Source: VBOC01 sp964512655 (GTDB lineage Bacteria; Bacteroidota; Ignavibacteria; UBA10030; SZUA-254). From it: a DNA stretch of 64,000 bases. The notes beneath the pieces are model-generated. The model was not told where the DNA came from. It did no database searches and saw only the letters and a program-made list of their open reading frames with translations. Shown in pieces: positions 1 to 9,514 of this stretch. Position 1 is the stretch's first letter; the number at the start of each line of letters is the position of its first letter. The stretch lies in the NCBI GenBank assembly GCA_964512655.1, contig CAZEJT010000005.1:62001-126000 (forward strand), in the 5' to 3' direction. The translations under genes and the position numbers were made by a program.

Positions 1-28
1 GCTCTTTTCAGAGGAACGCAAGAACGGG

Positions 29-57
29 TTGACAATACTCCGGGCTTTCCCTATCTT
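29..57 (+). promoter_or_regulatory. Putative sigma70-like promoter for the first cyclase gene
   Basis: TTGACA at 29-34, a 17-base spacer, and TATCTT at 52-57 (four of six matches to TATAAT). Transcription would start near 64, leaving a leader of about 60 bases before the ATG at 127. The spacing argues against translation from the earlier in-frame start at 70. Seen directly; function is inferred. Confidence 0.4.
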
Positions 58-126
58 TCCGGCGTCGCCTTGATTCCGGGAGTTCTTTCGTCGCTGGACG
101 TGTCCTCGCGTCCGCCTCATCTCACA

Positions 127-2097
127 ATGCCTGACACACAGATCGAACAGCGGAAGCTCGCCGCCATCATGTTTACGGACATGGTGGGGTACAGCGCTAT
201 GATGCAGAGGAATGAGAGCCTCGCCATAGAGCTCGTAGAAGAGCAAAGATCGCTCTTGCGCTCGCTCTTTGCAAAGCACGGGGGTCATGAGATTGAGACC
301 ATCGGAGACGCCTTTTTTGTGGAGTTCGGCAGCGCTTTGCACGGAACGCGTTGCGCCATCGAGATTCAGGAAACTCTTCATGCCCGCAACAAAGCCGGGA
401 ACCCCGAGAGAAAGATCGAGCTCCGTATCGGCCTACACCTCGGAGATGTCGTCTTACGGGACAGCCGCATCTATGGGGACGGAGTGAATATCGCCGCGCG
501 AGTCCAACCCCTTGCCGAGCCCGGCGGGATCTGCATCACCAGAGAAATTTTCGACATGGTCAAACACAATCTGGATGTGAAAGTAGTCTCCCTCGGCCCG
601 ACGGAGCTGAAAAATATCAAGGACAAATTTGAACTCTATTCATTGGTCGTCGGTGCGATGGCGGGGAAAGGGGAGTCGGGGCTATTCCCAGAGATGGCCG
701 CCGGTGGTGATCCACGAAAGGTGCATGGCCCGTCCATCGGGGTCCTTCCCTTTGCAAATATGAGCAGCGATCCGGAGAACGAGTATTTCAGCGACGGAAT
801 GAGCGAGGAGATCATCCACGCTCTTTCAAAGATCCGGAGGCTGCATGTCGCGTCCCGGACATCTGCGTTTTCCTTCAAGGGAAAGAACGAAGAGGTCAGG
901 GCCATCGGGAGGACGCTCAACGTCTCGACGGTGCTCGAAGGGAGCGTCCGCAAATCGGGCAATCAGATACGGATCACGGCGCAATTGGTCAACGTTGAGG
1001 ACGGATACCATTTATGGTCCGAGCGCTACGACCGTGAAATCAGCGACGTGTTCGAGATCCAGGATGAGATTACGATGGCGATCGTGGACACGTTGAGGGT
1101 AACGCTGTTGGGAACGGAGGAGGAGACCCTTCTGAAGAAGGATACAAAGGATCACGAGGCATACAATCTCTATTTAAAGGGGCGTTACTTTTGGAACAAG
1201 CGGGGGGCCGAGCTGTCCCAGGCGGTCAGATATTTCGAGATGGCGATCGCCAGAGATCCGGGGTATTCCCGGGCATACTCGGGACTGGCCGATTCCTACG
1301 CCCCGCTTACCTTTTACGGCTATCTGCCTCCCAATATCGCGATCCCCAAGGCGAAGGCCGCGGCGGAAAAGGCGCTGAGCATCGACCCGGGCCTCTGTGA
1401 AGCGCATTGCTCGCTGGGATATGTAAAGTTGTTTTACGACCGGGATCCGCTTATGGCGATTCACGACTTTGATTGCGCGATCCATCTCTCTCCGAGCTAC
1501 ATCCCCGCCCGGTACTGGCGCGGGGCGTCTCAGTTATCAAGAAAGCGGTTCGAGGAAGCAATCGAAGATGTCAGAAGATCGGTGGAGATTGAACCGCTGT
1601 CGGCGATCGCCAATGCATACCTGGGATGGGCATATTACTTTTCTCGGCGTTACGATGAGGCGAGGAAGCAGTTGATAAGGACATTGGAGTTGGATCCGGG
1701 CTTCTATCTTGCACACTGGATCCTGGGACAGGTCCACGAACGTGAAGGGAGATATCCGGAGGCGATCGCCGAATTCGAGAAGGGGGCAGACCTCTCTTCC
1801 AGAAGTACGTGGATGCTCTCGTCTCTCAGTCACGCGTACGCCTCCGCTGGCCGGGAGGACGATGCGTTGCAGCTGCTTTCCGAGGTGACCGACCGTGCCA
1901 AGACGGAATATGTTCGGTCGCTCGTGATGGCATATCTGTATGACGGCTTGAAGCGCCCTGATCAGGTTCTCGATTCGGTTGAACAAGCATTTGAGGAGCA
2001 TGATCTTTGGCTGGCCTTCCTACCGGTCGACCCATACTTTGAGAAGTATCATTCTCATCCCCGCTTCGCAAACATCTTGAAGAAGATCGGCCTGTGA
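127..2097 (+). CDS. Class III nucleotide cyclase with TolB/FlgO-like and TPR domains
   Basis: A 656-residue soluble protein. Residues 8-175 form a class III cyclase catalytic domain: metal-binding Asp18 (FTDMVGY) and Asp61 (ETIGDAFF), and the transition-state pair Asn121/Arg125 (VNIAAR). Residues about 220-345 resemble the TolB N-terminal/FlgO-like domain often fused to such cyclases (IGVLPFANMSSDPE). About 370-650 are tetratricopeptide repeats. No membrane segment or signal peptide is seen, so it should be cytoplasmic. The position that is Lys in adenylate cyclases (just before TIGD) is Glu57, as in guanylate cyclases, and the partner position appears to be Arg114, so the product should not be assumed to be cAMP. 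An in-frame start exists at 70, but 127 begins the conserved domain and lies downstream of the putative promoter. Confidence 0.85.
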   Translation: MPDTQIEQRKLAAIMFTDMVGYSAMMQRNESLAIELVEEQRSLLRSLFAKHGGHEIETIGDAFFVEFGSALHGTRCAIEIQETLHARNKAGNPERKIELRIGLHLGDVVLRDSRIYGDGVNIAARVQPLAEPGGICITREIFDMVKHNLDVKVVSLGPTELKNIKDKFELYSLVVGAMAGKGESGLFPEMAAGGDPRKVHGPSIGVLPFANMSSDPENEYFSDGMSEEIIHALSKIRRLHVASRTSAFSFKGKNEEVRAIGRTLNVSTVLEGSVRKSGNQIRITAQLVNVEDGYHLWSERYDREISDVFEIQDEITMAIVDTLRVTLLGTEEETLLKKDTKDHEAYNLYLKGRYFWNKRGAELSQAVRYFEMAIARDPGYSRAYSGLADSYAPLTFYGYLPPNIAIPKAKAAAEKALSIDPGLCEAHCSLGYVKLFYDRDPLMAIHDFDCAIHLSPSYIPARYWRGASQLSRKRFEEAIEDVRRSVEIEPLSAIANAYLGWAYYFSRRYDEARKQLIRTLELDPGFYLAHWILGQVHEREGRYPEAIAEFEKGADLSSRSTWMLSSLSHAYASAGREDDALQLLSEVTDRAKTEYVRSLVMAYLYDGLKRPDQVLDSVEQAFEEHDLWLAFLPVDPYFEKYHSHPRFANILKKIGL

Positions 2098-2103
2098 ACC
2101 CAG

Positions 2104-2132
2104 ACGCCGGCAGGAACTGCCTGGACCGGCGT
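2104..2132 (+). terminator. Hairpin terminator after the cyclase gene
   Basis: ACGCCGG (2104-2110) pairs with CCGGCGT (2126-2132), with a nested CAGG/CCTG stem. It lies 7 bases after the stop codon. Only a short T run follows, so termination may be partial. Confidence 0.55.
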
Positions 2133-2154
2133 TTCACATTGACACGCCGGGTTC

Positions 2155-2183
2155 TTGACATTAGCAACTCAATTTAGTACAAT
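2155..2183 (+). promoter_or_regulatory. Near-consensus sigma70 promoter for the envelope cluster
   Basis: TTGACA (2155-2160), a 17-base spacer, and TACAAT (2178-2183; five of six matches). It sits just after the hairpin closing the cyclase gene and about 140 bases before the next gene, so it probably drives the 2322-9474 cluster. Confidence 0.7.
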
Positions 2184-2321
2184 AGCCGCAGTACGCTGCC
2201 GGGGGCTCACCTACTCTAGCGTTTTTCCAATTGAATTCGATCAGCCGCTCCGCCGAGCAGGGTTGCATATGCTCTTGCTCGCTACTCACGATATCCCCGA
2301 GCTAATCCATTCTTCGCGAGA

Positions 2322-2936
2322 TTGAGATCGTCCGTACCCATTATTCTGGTCTTCATAGCTTCATTCGCCTTTGCCGCCTCCCGCAAGGACCCATGTCATT
2401 GTCAGGATTTGAAGGCGCCGGACCGTTATCGATACGCACTAAAGCACGCGTCAGATTTTGGGGCTCGCCATATCGCTCCCGATACAATCACGTGCGCCGC
2501 CATCATCGCGTGGGAGGATCAGTATTTCCACAGGATGTATAAAGCCAAGAAGAAAAAGCAGCTTGAGAGTCTCGTCACCGGGACCCCGGAAGACTCCCTC
2601 TATATTCTCAAGGGATTCATGTACTATGTCAGGCATGAACACCAGTCAGATGGCGATTGCGATCTCCACATCGAAATCGGCACAGCGGATAGGACTGCCT
2701 TTAGGGCGATCGTCGAGGTAACGAGAGACAATTGTATTCTGCAGAAAAAGATCCTCGATTTCATATACTCAAAAGGCTATGCAACCGAGAAGGAATTTCC
2801 TTCCGGAATTCCCGTCGTAGTTAAGGGCCTGGGATTTTGGGACGGCCATTCGCCCGCAGCGGAGCACGGCCGTCATGGGAAGACCAACATCAGTTGCTGG
2901 GAGCTTCACCCTGTCGAAGAGCTCACGATCAACTAG
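2322..2936 (+). CDS. Secreted protein of unknown function, probable OB-like fold
   Basis: 204 residues, apparently starting at TTG (2322); no in-frame ATG gives a better start. The N-terminus is a signal peptide (hydrophobic residues 5-18, cleavage near FAFAAS). The rest follows a pattern I recall from small secreted bacterial proteins: an HEHQSDGDCDLHIEI block, a mid-region Cys, then a VVVKGLGFWDGH block and a C-terminal WELHPV motif, consistent with an OB-like beta barrel. No catalytic site is evident. The stop codon abuts the ATG of the metallophosphatase gene, so the two are probably co-transcribed and translationally coupled. I cannot assign a function. Confidence 0.7.
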   Translation: MRSSVPIILVFIASFAFAASRKDPCHCQDLKAPDRYRYALKHASDFGARHIAPDTITCAAIIAWEDQYFHRMYKAKKKKQLESLVTGTPEDSLYILKGFMYYVRHEHQSDGDCDLHIEIGTADRTAFRAIVEVTRDNCILQKKILDFIYSKGYATEKEFPSGIPVVVKGLGFWDGHSPAAEHGRHGKTNISCWELHPVEELTIN

Positions 2937-4169
2937 ATGCGACCTCATCTGTTGCGGACGTTTGGAATTGAGTCGGTGCTGTCCAGAGGGCAGCCGACGA
3001 TGATCGTGTCCGCAGCAACAGCCTTGCTGATGTTGGCGTCGCATTTTGAGGGATGCAGCATTTCATCGAAATACATTCGTCCCGACAACTCCCTTGGATC
3101 TTCCGTGCAATCGGGTGAATCTGGAATTGTCGAGAGCATTTTCCTCATCGGCGATGCAGGAGAACAGGTAGAAGGGATGCAGGAGCCTGTACTCGCCTCT
3201 CTCCAGAACCTTGCCTCCGTAAACAGTTCACGAAACACGATTGTCTTTTTGGGAGATAACATTTACCGCGACGGGATGCCTGATGAGTCGAACTCCGAGC
3301 GGCCTCGGGCGGAGCGGCGCATCAATGAGCAACTCAAAGTGGTTCGACAATCGGGCGCTGAAGCAATTTTCATCCCCGGCAATCACGATTGGGGCTCATG
3401 GGATGGTGACGGAGTCGCGAGTCTCAGGCGCCAGGACGATTTCATAAAGCGAGTGGGCGGCTCGAAGGTGCGAACGTCCCCGGTCGCCGGAACTCCTGGG
3501 CCTGACGTGCTCGACATTGGCACGGATCTTCGCCTGGTGACGCTCGATACAGAGTGGTGGTTGCATCAGAATCCCAAACCCCTCTATCCGAACGCCTCCA
3601 CCGAACAGGACACGAAGGCGGCGTTCATCGATTCTCTTTCTCACGCACTTATCAGCGCCGGCAAGAGGAATGTCATCGTTGTGGGCCATCATCCTTTGGA
3701 TGCCCATGGCGAACACTCCGGTTTCTTCGACTGGAGGGATCACCTCTTTCCCCTTCGCAACGTCGCCCCGTGGCTCTGGTTGCCTCTCCCTGGGATTGGT
3801 TCGCTGTACCCGTTTATCAGGAACCACGGTGTTTCTAATCAGGATTTTTCAAGCGCGGCTTATCAGGAGATGAAGGGAAGGATCGAGGGGGTGTTTTCCA
3901 AAATCCCTCCGCTCTCTTACGTTTCCGGCCATGAGCATACCCTGGAAGTGCTGAATGGACCGGGGCAATACCTCCTTCTTGTCAGCGGTTACGGTACGTC
4001 GGAACACAGTCCCTCTTTGACGGTCGGAGAGAACACCATCTTCGCCGATCGGCATTCCGGCTTCATGCGTCTCGACTTCCTTGCCAACGGCCATGTTCGT
4101 CTGGGAGTCGTTGAGCCGGCCAATGACCGGGGGGAACCTGCTGAAGTCTTCTCGAGACTGGTGAGATAA
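2937..4169 (+). CDS. Exported calcineurin-like metallophosphatase
   Basis: 410 residues. All metallophosphatase motifs are present in order: GDAG (72-75), GDN (106-108), GNHD (148-151), GHHP (250-253) and GHEH (331-334), giving the usual Asp/Asn/His dimetal site. Residues 22-36 are hydrophobic and act as an export signal; the Cys that follows sits in a poor lipobox, so lipidation is doubtful. The ATG at 2937 directly abuts the previous stop; an alternative ATG at 3000 has a better purine-rich upstream stretch but loses the positively charged N-terminus. It precedes two outer-membrane barrel genes with kinase-like domains, an arrangement suggesting a periplasmic phosphate-transfer pair. The substrate is unknown. 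Confidence 0.85.
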   Translation: MRPHLLRTFGIESVLSRGQPTMIVSAATALLMLASHFEGCSISSKYIRPDNSLGSSVQSGESGIVESIFLIGDAGEQVEGMQEPVLASLQNLASVNSSRNTIVFLGDNIYRDGMPDESNSERPRAERRINEQLKVVRQSGAEAIFIPGNHDWGSWDGDGVASLRRQDDFIKRVGGSKVRTSPVAGTPGPDVLDIGTDLRLVTLDTEWWLHQNPKPLYPNASTEQDTKAAFIDSLSHALISAGKRNVIVVGHHPLDAHGEHSGFFDWRDHLFPLRNVAPWLWLPLPGIGSLYPFIRNHGVSNQDFSSAAYQEMKGRIEGVFSKIPPLSYVSGHEHTLEVLNGPGQYLLLVSGYGTSEHSPSLTVGENTIFADRHSGFMRLDFLANGHVRLGVVEPANDRGEPAEVFSRLVR

Positions 4170-4198
4170 CCGTCGATTTTATCTCGGGAGAATCCCTC

Positions 4199-6829
4199 AT
4201 GAGATATGCCCTTCGGATCGTGGTGCTGGGGGCTGTCGCGTCATTATGCTTGCCCCCCAATCCGCTCATTGCGTTCGGTTCGGGAGATCAGGGAGGAGAT
4301 TCCGTACATATCATTCCCGGAATTCGTTACGAAGCGGGATGGTTCCACAGGTTTATGCTTGGATCACACTGGCGCGATCTCTGGACGACCCCTGTGTCCA
4401 TCGAACTCCTCGATCTTCATCGAACCGGCGGAGGTCTTACCCCGATCGCGAGGGGAGGAGGCAGAGAAACGCAATCGCTTCACTTCAAGGGTCATGACGG
4501 CAAGTCCTATAAATTTCGGTCGATCGATAAAGATCCCACGCTCGCCTTGACCCCGGAGCTCAGGCATACTATTGCCGCAGACTTTGCCCAGGATCAGATT
4601 AGTTCTGCAAATCCTTTTGCGGCTTTGATCGCCGCACCGTTGTTGAAAGCAGCTGGAGTCCTTAATGCCGACGTTCGGGCCGTCGTCCTTCCGGATGACA
4701 GCAGCTTGGGCGAATTTCGAGGAGAGTTCGCCGGAAAGCTCGGGACCATCGAAGAAAACCCCACCGCCGACCCCGAAGGCGAGAACGGGTTTGGCGGAGC
4801 GGAAAAAGTAATCGGCACGTACTCTCTCTACCGCCGCATGCAGGCTGATAACGATGAGCGCGTCGATGCCCCGGAGTTCTTGAAGGCGCGCCTGATGGAT
4901 ATCTACCTCGGAGACTGGGACAGGCATGCAGACCAGTGGCGTTGGGCCGGATATAAAGCCGGTAAGAAGTGGACGTGGAAGCCTATCCCGAGAGATCGCG
5001 ATCAGGCGTTCTCAAGGTTCGACGGCTTGATTCCCTCCATTGGTGACATGATGATCACCGAGGTGGAAAGTTTTGAGGATCATTTCAAGGATATCGAGGA
5101 TCTGACATGGACCGGGAGATATCTCGACCGCCGATTTCTCACCTCCCTCGAAAAGCATACGTTCGATTCGATCTCGGCCCTGATCACGCGCAGCCTCACC
5201 GATTCAGTCATCGAATCGGCCGTCCATCGCCCTCCTCGTGAGATGTACGTCAAGGAGGGGGAGTGGCTCGAGACGGCGCTTAAGTCCAGGAGAGACAAAC
5301 TCACCGAGGCTTCCGACGAGTTCTATAGGACTCTCTCAAGGTTTGCGGAAATTTACGGAAGCGACAAATCTGAACTAGCCGAGATCCATCGACTCGATAA
5401 CGGCAATGTTCAGATCGCCCTTTTTAAGATAGACAAGCATACGGGCGAGAAGAAGGGGGAAGCTCTTTTCGACCGAACCTTCGACCAGGCCGACACGAAG
5501 GATATCCGCCTTCACCTCCTGGGGGGCGATGACGTTGCCGAGGTTGATGGGGAGGTCGATAACACAATCGTCGTAAGAGTGATTGGCGGCGACGGACAGA
5601 AGGAGTTCATCGATAATTCGATTGTGCACGGCAAGACGCTCGGTCTTTTTCCGCATGCGGCGACAAGAACATTCTTTTACGACTGTGGAAACAAGGCGCA
5701 ATGCTCGCTCGGCCCAAGCGCCTCCCTCAATGAGGATGTACCCCCTGCCCCCGCAAATGATACGCTGCTGTTTGAACCCCCTGACCGCGACTATGGGCAT
5801 ATCTGGAGATTCAGCCCGTGGTATAGTTATTCCCGGGAAGATGGAGCTTTCCTGGGCGGAGGACCGATTTTTTATGACTATGGATTCCGCGCCAATCCTT
5901 ATGAAACACGGATGGAACTGCGCGGAGGGTACGCCACGGGAGCAAAAAAGATTCGGATCGATTTCGAGGGGGAGTTTCTCAGCCTTGTAAACGGAGCGCG
6001 CGTACTCGTGTCGGCTGCGGGCTCGGGCCTCGAACAATTGAATTACTTCGGACTCGGCAATGAGACCCCTATCGACGAAAACCTTCGGCGGGACGGTTAT
6101 TATGATGTGCCCCAAACCCAGATTTTTGTTCGGCCTTCGATCAGCCTCTCACCGGCGAGCACCTTGACACTTTCGGCGGGGGGCACCATCAAGTACGTCA
6201 AGAATAAGACTGAGCCGGGGACCCTGCTGGACCTTGTCCGTCCGTATGGCTCGCAGTACACATTTGTTGAGTCGGCTATCTTCGGCTCGGCAGAAGTAGA
6301 TACCCGCGATAACGCCAAGGCGCCGTCCGGGGGGACTTACATGAGAATCGAGGGATCCTTTTTTCCAAAGACGTTCGATGCCCGGGATTCGTTCGAGAAG
6401 CTGCGCGGCGAAGGAAGGGTGTATCTCTCCTCGGATGTCCTGACACGGGAAACTCTGGCGATGAGGATCGCTGGTGAGAAGATCTGGGGAGCGTATCCAT
6501 ATTTTGAAAGCTCGTTCATCGGAGGCAAGGGCACCGTACGAGGGTACGAAAGCCAGCGATTCGGGGGCGATGCTTCGGTGTTCGGCAATGCTGAGCTCAG
6601 GATACATCTCGGGAAATTTCCGATTCTGTTCCCCGGCTCGTTCGGGATCACCGCCTTCGGCGAGACGGGTAGAGTGTTCGTGTCCGGTGAATCGTCAACT
6701 CGTTGGCACAACGCCGGCGGCGGCGGAGTTTGGTTTTGGGTGATCAAACCGGAATACTCCCTGAGCGTGTCTGTGGCTCATTCACCCGAGAAGAACGGGG
6801 TCTACGTCTCCGGAGGGTTCACGTTTTAG
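4199..6829 (+). CDS. Omp85/BamA-like barrel with N-terminal CotH/HipA-like kinase domain (copy 1)
   Basis: 876 residues with a good Shine-Dalgarno (GGGAG at 4187-4191). Signal peptide 1-25. Residues about 45-450 carry kinase-like marks: a candidate beta-3 Lys105 (YKFRSIDKD), a catalytic-loop-like GDWDRHADQW (238-247) and a metal-site-like PRDRDQAF (264-271). This order and spacing resemble CotH and HipA/FAM20-type atypical kinases (GNxDRHxxN followed by PxDxD). Residues about 520-876 look like an Omp85 surface-antigen barrel, with the loop-6 motif GTVRGY near 780 and a C-terminal Phe. No clear POTRA repeats are seen. The barrel assignment is firm; the kinase assignment is from motif pattern only. 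Its neighbours are a metallophosphatase and a paralogue. Confidence 0.8.
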   Translation: MRYALRIVVLGAVASLCLPPNPLIAFGSGDQGGDSVHIIPGIRYEAGWFHRFMLGSHWRDLWTTPVSIELLDLHRTGGGLTPIARGGGRETQSLHFKGHDGKSYKFRSIDKDPTLALTPELRHTIAADFAQDQISSANPFAALIAAPLLKAAGVLNADVRAVVLPDDSSLGEFRGEFAGKLGTIEENPTADPEGENGFGGAEKVIGTYSLYRRMQADNDERVDAPEFLKARLMDIYLGDWDRHADQWRWAGYKAGKKWTWKPIPRDRDQAFSRFDGLIPSIGDMMITEVESFEDHFKDIEDLTWTGRYLDRRFLTSLEKHTFDSISALITRSLTDSVIESAVHRPPREMYVKEGEWLETALKSRRDKLTEASDEFYRTLSRFAEIYGSDKSELAEIHRLDNGNVQIALFKIDKHTGEKKGEALFDRTFDQADTKDIRLHLLGGDDVAEVDGEVDNTIVVRVIGGDGQKEFIDNSIVHGKTLGLFPHAATRTFFYDCGNKAQCSLGPSASLNEDVPPAPANDTLLFEPPDRDYGHIWRFSPWYSYSREDGAFLGGGPIFYDYGFRANPYETRMELRGGYATGAKKIRIDFEGEFLSLVNGARVLVSAAGSGLEQLNYFGLGNETPIDENLRRDGYYDVPQTQIFVRPSISLSPASTLTLSAGGTIKYVKNKTEPGTLLDLVRPYGSQYTFVESAIFGSAEVDTRDNAKAPSGGTYMRIEGSFFPKTFDARDSFEKLRGEGRVYLSSDVLTRETLAMRIAGEKIWGAYPYFESSFIGGKGTVRGYESQRFGGDASVFGNAELRIHLGKFPILFPGSFGITAFGETGRVFVSGESSTRWHNAGGGGVWFWVIKPEYSLSVSVAHSPEKNGVYVSGGFTF

Positions 6830-6882
6830 CTTGCCGGCTCACGATTCAGAAACACCTTTTCACCACTTGCGGAGGTAGCACG

Positions 6883-9474
6883 ATGCGACGAATCATTGTT
6901 GTCCTGATCTTCCTGTGCGCAGCATCTTTCCCGATCTTCTCCCGCCAGGTGAGTGTGAATGACAATGCCCGCCCGAAATCACAGGTCGTCCCGGGGCCCG
7001 AGTACGACGCCTCCTGGATCCACCGATTCCTGTTCGGGTCCAATTGGCGCGACCTTTGGACAACGCCCATCACTGCGGAAGTTCTCGACCTGCAAACGTT
7101 TGCGGGGGGTCTGACCCCGAAAAAGACCGGGGGCGGCAAGCAGACACTATCTCTGCGCTTCGTGGGCCGCGACGGGAAGCAGTACAAATTCCGGTCGATT
7201 GACAAGGATGCCAGGCGATCTCTCCCCCCCGATCTGCAGGAGTCGATCGCAGGCGATTTCCTTCAGGATCAGATCAGTTCACAGAATCCCACTTCAGCAA
7301 TCATCGTTTCCCCGCTTCTTGATGCGGTCGGTGTTCTGAACTCTGAGCCTCGCATCGTCGTGCTCCCGAACGATCCTGCGCTTGGCAAGTTCCAGTCGGA
7401 ATTCGGGGGTGTGCTGGGGACGATCGAAGAGAATCCCACCGGCGATGATGAGGGTGAACCCGGTTTCGCCGGGGCCGATGAGATCATTCAGACGTTTGAG
7501 ATGTTCAAACGGCTGGAAGCGGATAATTTACAGCAGGTCGACGCGAGAGAATTCCTAAAAGCGCGTCTGATGGATATGTACCTCGGAGACTGGGACCGTC
7601 ACGCGGACCAGTGGCGCTGGGCCGGATTCAGGCACGAAGACGGCAGCTGGCTCTGGAAGCCAATCCCGCGTGACCGCGACTGGGCGTTCTCGAAGTTTGG
7701 CGGAGTGGTTCCGACGTTCGCCTCGGAAACAGTTCCGGAACTAAAAGCCTTCGGCGATAACTTCAGCGATATTGAGGGTCTCACGTGGAAAGGGAGGCAT
7801 CTTGATCGCCGATTGCTCGTAGGTCTCAATAGAGCCGCATGGGATTCACTCACGCGTTTCGTCGTGAGCCGCCTCACCGATTCCGTCATCGATGTTTCGG
7901 TTCACCGCCTTCCCCCGGAGATCTATGCGAAGGAGGGGGCCAGCCTTGAACGCGCATTGAAAACACGAAGGTCCGGGCTTGCTCAGGCATCCGAAGATTT
8001 TTATCAGCTCTGTGCTGGGTTTCCCGATATTCGCGGCACTAAGAAGCGTGAATTCGCAGAGATCGACTATCAGGACGATCATAGTGTCAGAGTTACACTC
8101 TCCCGCCTCGGGGGAACTGCGGCAACTTCTACCCGAACTCCCGTCTATTCAAGAACTTTCAACGATCGGGAGACAAAGGACATTCGGGTCTATTTGCTCG
8201 GAGGGGATGACAGCGTTGACGTGCATGGAGACGGGGCGGTCTCTACGACGGTCCGGGTCATCGAAAACGATGGCAACAATGAACTGGTCGATCGCTCCCG
8301 CCGGGGAGTGCTTTTCTACGAATCGGGCATGAATGCCGGCATCCAGCCCGGTTCGGGCACCACCGTTACGCATATTCAGCAGGAAGAGGTTCCTGAGGAT
8401 GATGTTCAACGGTTTGAGCCCTACTTTCGTGATTATGGCCACAGATGGAAGGCAGCCCCATGGTTCGAAATAACCCCCGATTATGGATTGTTTATCGGCG
8501 GAGGCCCTGTCTTGCACGATTATGGGTTCATGGCGCATCCTGAAGTCTTCCGGATGGAATTGCGCGCCGGAATCGCTACCACCGCAGTCCGGTTTCGGCT
8601 CGACTACCTCGCCGAATTCTATACGCTCTTTGCTCCCGCTACATTTTCTATCTACTTCAAGGCGTCGCAACTGGAGAGCTTCAACTTCTTCGGGTTTGGA
8701 AATGAGACTCCGTTCTCGGAAGACTTGCTGCACATAGCCTACTATAGGGTGCACCAGCAGCAGGTCACATTGGAACCCGCAATGAGGATTCCCGTGGAGC
8801 CTGGTGTGAGCCTGTCATTAGGAGGCAGAATCAAGTATGTTGCAACGGACCTCAAAGATAATTCCTCCCTCAGCGATTTGAAGCCTTACGGCTCGCAGAG
8901 ATCTCTGGCTTTTGTTGGAGCGTTTGGCGACCTGACTATCGACAGCCGGGACAATCCATCAAATCCATCGACTGGAGTGTTGATTGACGCCGGGGGTTCT
9001 TTCATGCCCAAGGCTATTGACAACGAGAAATCATTCACCAGGGTTCAGGGAGACGCCCGAACCTACCTCTCTGCCGGGCTGCTTACCGATGAGACGCTGG
9101 CGCTCCGGGTTGCCGGGGAAAAAGTATGGGGAGATCAGGTTCCATTCTTCGAATTGCCCTCGATCGGCGGAGCGGGTACGGTGCGGGCCTACGACGGGCA
9201 GCGTTTTACCGGAAACGCCTCACTGTACGGTAGCGCGGAAGGGAGGATCTCACTCGGCCGCTTTTCCTTGCTCGTTCCCGGAACGTGGGGTTTCCTGCTT
9301 TTCGCCGATGCAGGGAAGGTCTACCTGGATGGGGTAACGTCGAGCCTGTGGCACAGCTCGGTAGGCGGGGGATTGTGGCTATCGTTCATCAACCGGGCAA
9401 ATGTCTTCCAGGTCTCAGTCTCTCATTCTCACGAAAAGACCGGCATCTATCTCGGCGGGGGCTTCATGTTTTAG
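6883..9474 (+). CDS. Omp85/BamA-like barrel with N-terminal kinase-like domain (copy 2)
   Basis: 863 residues, a tandem paralogue of the preceding gene. The ATG at 6883 has GGAGG at 6871-6875; an open extension to 6703 overlaps the upstream gene and should be ignored. Signal peptide 1-21. Kinase-like marks are conserved: Lys102 (YKFRSIDKD), GDWDRHADQW (235-244) and PRDRDWAF (262-269). The barrel half ends in Phe. Its loop-6 motif is GTVRAY rather than GTVRGY, keeping the Arg but changing the Gly, which may mark divergence in barrel function. Probably co-transcribed with copy 1 (53-base gap). Confidence 0.8.
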   Translation: MRRIIVVLIFLCAASFPIFSRQVSVNDNARPKSQVVPGPEYDASWIHRFLFGSNWRDLWTTPITAEVLDLQTFAGGLTPKKTGGGKQTLSLRFVGRDGKQYKFRSIDKDARRSLPPDLQESIAGDFLQDQISSQNPTSAIIVSPLLDAVGVLNSEPRIVVLPNDPALGKFQSEFGGVLGTIEENPTGDDEGEPGFAGADEIIQTFEMFKRLEADNLQQVDAREFLKARLMDMYLGDWDRHADQWRWAGFRHEDGSWLWKPIPRDRDWAFSKFGGVVPTFASETVPELKAFGDNFSDIEGLTWKGRHLDRRLLVGLNRAAWDSLTRFVVSRLTDSVIDVSVHRLPPEIYAKEGASLERALKTRRSGLAQASEDFYQLCAGFPDIRGTKKREFAEIDYQDDHSVRVTLSRLGGTAATSTRTPVYSRTFNDRETKDIRVYLLGGDDSVDVHGDGAVSTTVRVIENDGNNELVDRSRRGVLFYESGMNAGIQPGSGTTVTHIQQEEVPEDDVQRFEPYFRDYGHRWKAAPWFEITPDYGLFIGGGPVLHDYGFMAHPEVFRMELRAGIATTAVRFRLDYLAEFYTLFAPATFSIYFKASQLESFNFFGFGNETPFSEDLLHIAYYRVHQQQVTLEPAMRIPVEPGVSLSLGGRIKYVATDLKDNSSLSDLKPYGSQRSLAFVGAFGDLTIDSRDNPSNPSTGVLIDAGGSFMPKAIDNEKSFTRVQGDARTYLSAGLLTDETLALRVAGEKVWGDQVPFFELPSIGGAGTVRAYDGQRFTGNASLYGSAEGRISLGRFSLLVPGTWGFLLFADAGKVYLDGVTSSLWHSSVGGGLWLSFINRANVFQVSVSHSHEKTGIYLGGGFMF

Positions 9475-9514
9475 ATTCAGTACCCCCGTGAGTGCTTTCT
9501 CCGCCACCATCGGC

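Noticed and set aside
70..126. N-terminal extension of the first cyclase
   Set aside because: The 19 extra residues are non-conserved, and the start at 127 is immediately followed by the conserved cyclase domain; the putative promoter would place transcription start near 64.
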